This document shows, one piece after another, positions 6,810 to 8,419 of a stretch of 8,419 nt of DNA. Position numbers and translations under genes: made by a program. Where the stretch lies: the NCBI GenBank assembly GCA_002314525.1, contig DCGE01000195.1:6103-14521 (forward strand), in the 5' to 3' direction. The DNA comes from Prevotellaceae bacterium UBA1786. Its GTDB lineage: Bacteria; Bacteroidota; Bacteroidia; Bacteroidales; Bacteroidaceae. Every line of letters begins with the position of its first letter. The stretch's first letter is position 1. Under the pieces are notes generated by a model. That model was given only the letters and a program-made list of their open reading frames with translations, was not told where the DNA came from and ran no database searches.

Positions 6810-7685
6810 ATGATACAGTCAATGACAGGCTACGGCAGATGCGTAGCAGAATATAACGGGAAGAAGATCCACGTAGAAATCAAATCACTCAACAGTAAGG
6901 CCCTTGATCTCTCGACCAGGATCGCGCCACTCTACCGCGAGAAAGAGATGGAAGTGCGTCAGCAGATCGCACAGAAACTGGAACGGGGAAAGGTAGACTT
7001 CACCATCTGGATAGAGAAAGTAGCTGCAGACCTTTCTTCACCTGTCAACAACGCCGCACTCAGCGAGTATTTCCAGCAGGTGAACACAATAGCCACCGGA
7101 CTTGGAGTGACAGATCCGTCGGTATGGTTTCAAGCCATTCTCCGATACCCTGACGTATTGGCGAAGACCGAAGTGGAAGAGCTGACTGAAGAAGAGTGGA
7201 GCATTACCTCAAAAGCCATCACAGAAGCTATTGACGGTCTGGTTTTGTTCCGTCAGCAGGAGGGCAAGGCACTATATGGGAAGTTCGTTGAGAAGATTGA
7301 GAACATACGTACCCTATTGGCAAGTATTGAGCCATTCGAGAAGTCGCGTGTAGAAAAGATACGTCAACGCATCACGGACGGGCTCAAACAGATTCCTGAC
7401 GTTCAGTATGATGCAAACCGTCTGGAACAGGAGATGATATACTATATTGAGAAGTTGGATATCTCGGAAGAGAAACAACGTCTGACGAATCACCTCAACT
7501 ATTTCATTGAAACCATGAACGAAGGTCATGGGCAAGGAAAGAAACTCGGTTTCATCGCTCAGGAGATGGGACGCGAGATCAACACTATGGGCTCCAAGGC
7601 CAATCACGCCGAGATTCAGAAGATTGTGGTCAAGATGAAGGATGAACTTGAAAAAATAAAGGAACAAACATTAAACATTCTATAA
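6810..7685 (+). CDS. yicC: YicC/YloC family endoribonuclease
   Basis: This 291-aa protein is close in length to E. coli YicC (287 aa). It starts with the hallmark MIQSMTGYGR, which fixes the ATG at 6810; the frame is open further upstream but would run through the promoter. The N-terminal YicC domain covers about residues 1-155, and the C-terminal DUF1732 domain ends with the conserved block LGFIAQEMGREINTMGSKAN (about 243-265) and a charged helix ending KEQTLNIL. Members of this family have been described as endoribonucleases acting on RNAs, including small RNAs, in the cytoplasm. In many bacteria, Bacteroidetes included, the gene precedes gmk; here a tricorn-like peptidase gene begins one base after the stop codon. 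The region before the ATG is A-rich with no Shine-Dalgarno sequence, as is usual in this phylum. Confidence 0.96.
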   Translation: MIQSMTGYGRCVAEYNGKKIHVEIKSLNSKALDLSTRIAPLYREKEMEVRQQIAQKLERGKVDFTIWIEKVAADLSSPVNNAALSEYFQQVNTIATGLGVTDPSVWFQAILRYPDVLAKTEVEELTEEEWSITSKAITEAIDGLVLFRQQEGKALYGKFVEKIENIRTLLASIEPFEKSRVEKIRQRITDGLKQIPDVQYDANRLEQEMIYYIEKLDISEEKQRLTNHLNYFIETMNEGHGQGKKLGFIAQEMGREINTMGSKANHAEIQKIVVKMKDELEKIKEQTLNIL

Positions 7686-7686
7686 G

Positions 7687-8419
7687 ATGAAAAGATTCGT
7701 GACATCAATCGCACTCATTGCCCTTCTGGCAGTAAGCGTGCAGGCATCCGCTGACGAGGCGAGACTTCTCAGATTCCCCGCAGTGGGGGGCGACAACATT
7801 GTCTTCAGTTATGCAGGCAATCTCTACCGTGTCGGCATCAACGGAGGTCAGGCCCAGAAACTGACATCCGATGTGGGATATGAAGTATTTCCGCGCATCT
7901 CTCCGGATGGCGAAACTGTCGCATTTACAGGACAGTTTGACGGAAACACAGAAGTCTATACAATGCCTGTGAAAGGCGGTGAACCGAAACGAATCACATA
8001 CACAGCTCTTGTTGGCCGCGATATGGTCGGCGAACGTATGGGCCCTAACAACATAGTGATGTGTTGGAGTCCTGACGGAAAAGAAATCCTTTTCAGAAAC
8101 AAACAGTGGTGTTTCAGCGGACTTAGGGCGCAACTCCAGACTGTCTCTTCGGAAGGTGGCATTCCTGTCGACATTCCGACGACCGAAGGCGGGTTTTGTT
8201 CGTATTCTCCTGACGGAAAGTATCTTGCAATGAATAGAATGTTCCGTGAGTTCCGTACCTGGAAGTACTATATGGGCGGTCAAGCCGATGACATCTGGAT
8301 TCACAAGGTCGGTACGACCGAAATAGAGCGCATTGAAGGCTGCGATCCGGTTCATCAGGATATCTTCCCGATGTGGATTGGCGATGAGATTTATTATCTC
8401 TCGGACAGGGACAGCATAA
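7687..8419 (+). CDS. Tricorn-like exported S41 peptidase, N-terminal part (3'-truncated)
   Basis: The frame is open from the ATG at 7687 to the right edge: 244 codons plus one base. Residues 1-22 form a Sec signal peptide (MKRF, then a hydrophobic core, cleavage after VQA or ASA), so the product should be periplasmic. The visible part is a TolB/tricorn-type beta-propeller: SPDG blade motifs at 72-75, 128-131 and 173-176, and FREFRTWKYYMGG followed by DIWIH (186-207), which is characteristic of tricorn protease homologues. In that family the propeller is followed by a second propeller, a PDZ domain and an S41 tail-specific protease core, all beyond this window. The expected role is degradation of peptides or unfolded proteins. 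The start is one base after the yicC stop with no obvious own promoter, suggesting co-transcription and perhaps translational coupling. Assignment rests on the propeller only, so a non-catalytic propeller protein is not excluded. Confidence 0.85.
   Translation, partial: MKRFVTSIALIALLAVSVQASADEARLLRFPAVGGDNIVFSYAGNLYRVGINGGQAQKLTSDVGYEVFPRISPDGETVAFTGQFDGNTEVYTMPVKGGEPKRITYTALVGRDMVGERMGPNNIVMCWSPDGKEILFRNKQWCFSGLRAQLQTVSSEGGIPVDIPTTEGGFCSYSPDGKYLAMNRMFREFRTWKYYMGGQADDIWIHKVGTTEIERIEGCDPVHQDIFPMWIGDEIYYLSDRDSI

Noticed and set aside
7705..8355. 216-codon minus-strand open frame opposite the tricorn-like gene
   Set aside because: The plus strand encodes a signal peptide and clear propeller repeats; the antisense frame is a shadow.

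Overview
The window looks like ordinary chromosomal DNA from a member of the Bacteroidales, most plausibly a Prevotella-like organism. The evidence is the set of protein families (a Bacteroidetes S9 peptidase with a GHSGGG elbow, an MG2/degenerate-plug exported protein, a tricorn-type exported peptidase), the absence of Shine-Dalgarno sequences, and repeated matches to the Bacteroidetes sigma-ABfr promoter (TTTG, about 19 nt, TAnnTTTG). Base composition is near 50% G+C in the genes, and the divergent spacers are A+T-rich. Genus-level placement is inference.

Layout, left to right. Positions 1-2118 (+) hold the C-terminal part of an S9 (dipeptidyl peptidase IV-like) peptidase with its catalytic triad intact. 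A 52-bp convergent spacer with a small hairpin and a short direct repeat separates it from a membrane acyltransferase-3 family protein on the minus strand (2171-3142). A 192-bp A+T-rich divergent spacer carries promoters for both sides. Positions 3335-5947 (+) encode an 870-aa exported protein with an N-terminal MG2-like region and a plug-like region near the C-terminus; its coding sequence contains a heptanucleotide tandem repeat. Convergent to it is tsaB (5960-6694, -), whose last codons lie in a nested palindromic, probably dispersed repeat. tsaB and yicC (6810-7685, +) diverge from a compact pair of near-consensus promoters. One base after yicC begins an exported tricorn-like peptidase (7687 to the right edge, incomplete).

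Functionally the window mixes housekeeping RNA biology (TsaB for the t6A tRNA modification, YicC as an RNase-family protein) with cell-envelope or periplasmic functions (S9 peptidase, tricorn-like peptidase, MG2 protein, acyltransferase). Only yicC and the tricorn-like gene look like a candidate operon.

I see no CRISPR array, tRNA, rRNA, transposase, phage gene, defence system or clear new multi-gene system. The items most worth a second look are the heptanucleotide repeat in the MG2 gene, the palindromic repeat that has become the tail of tsaB, the abutting tsaB/yicC promoters, and the unusual yicC downstream neighbour.
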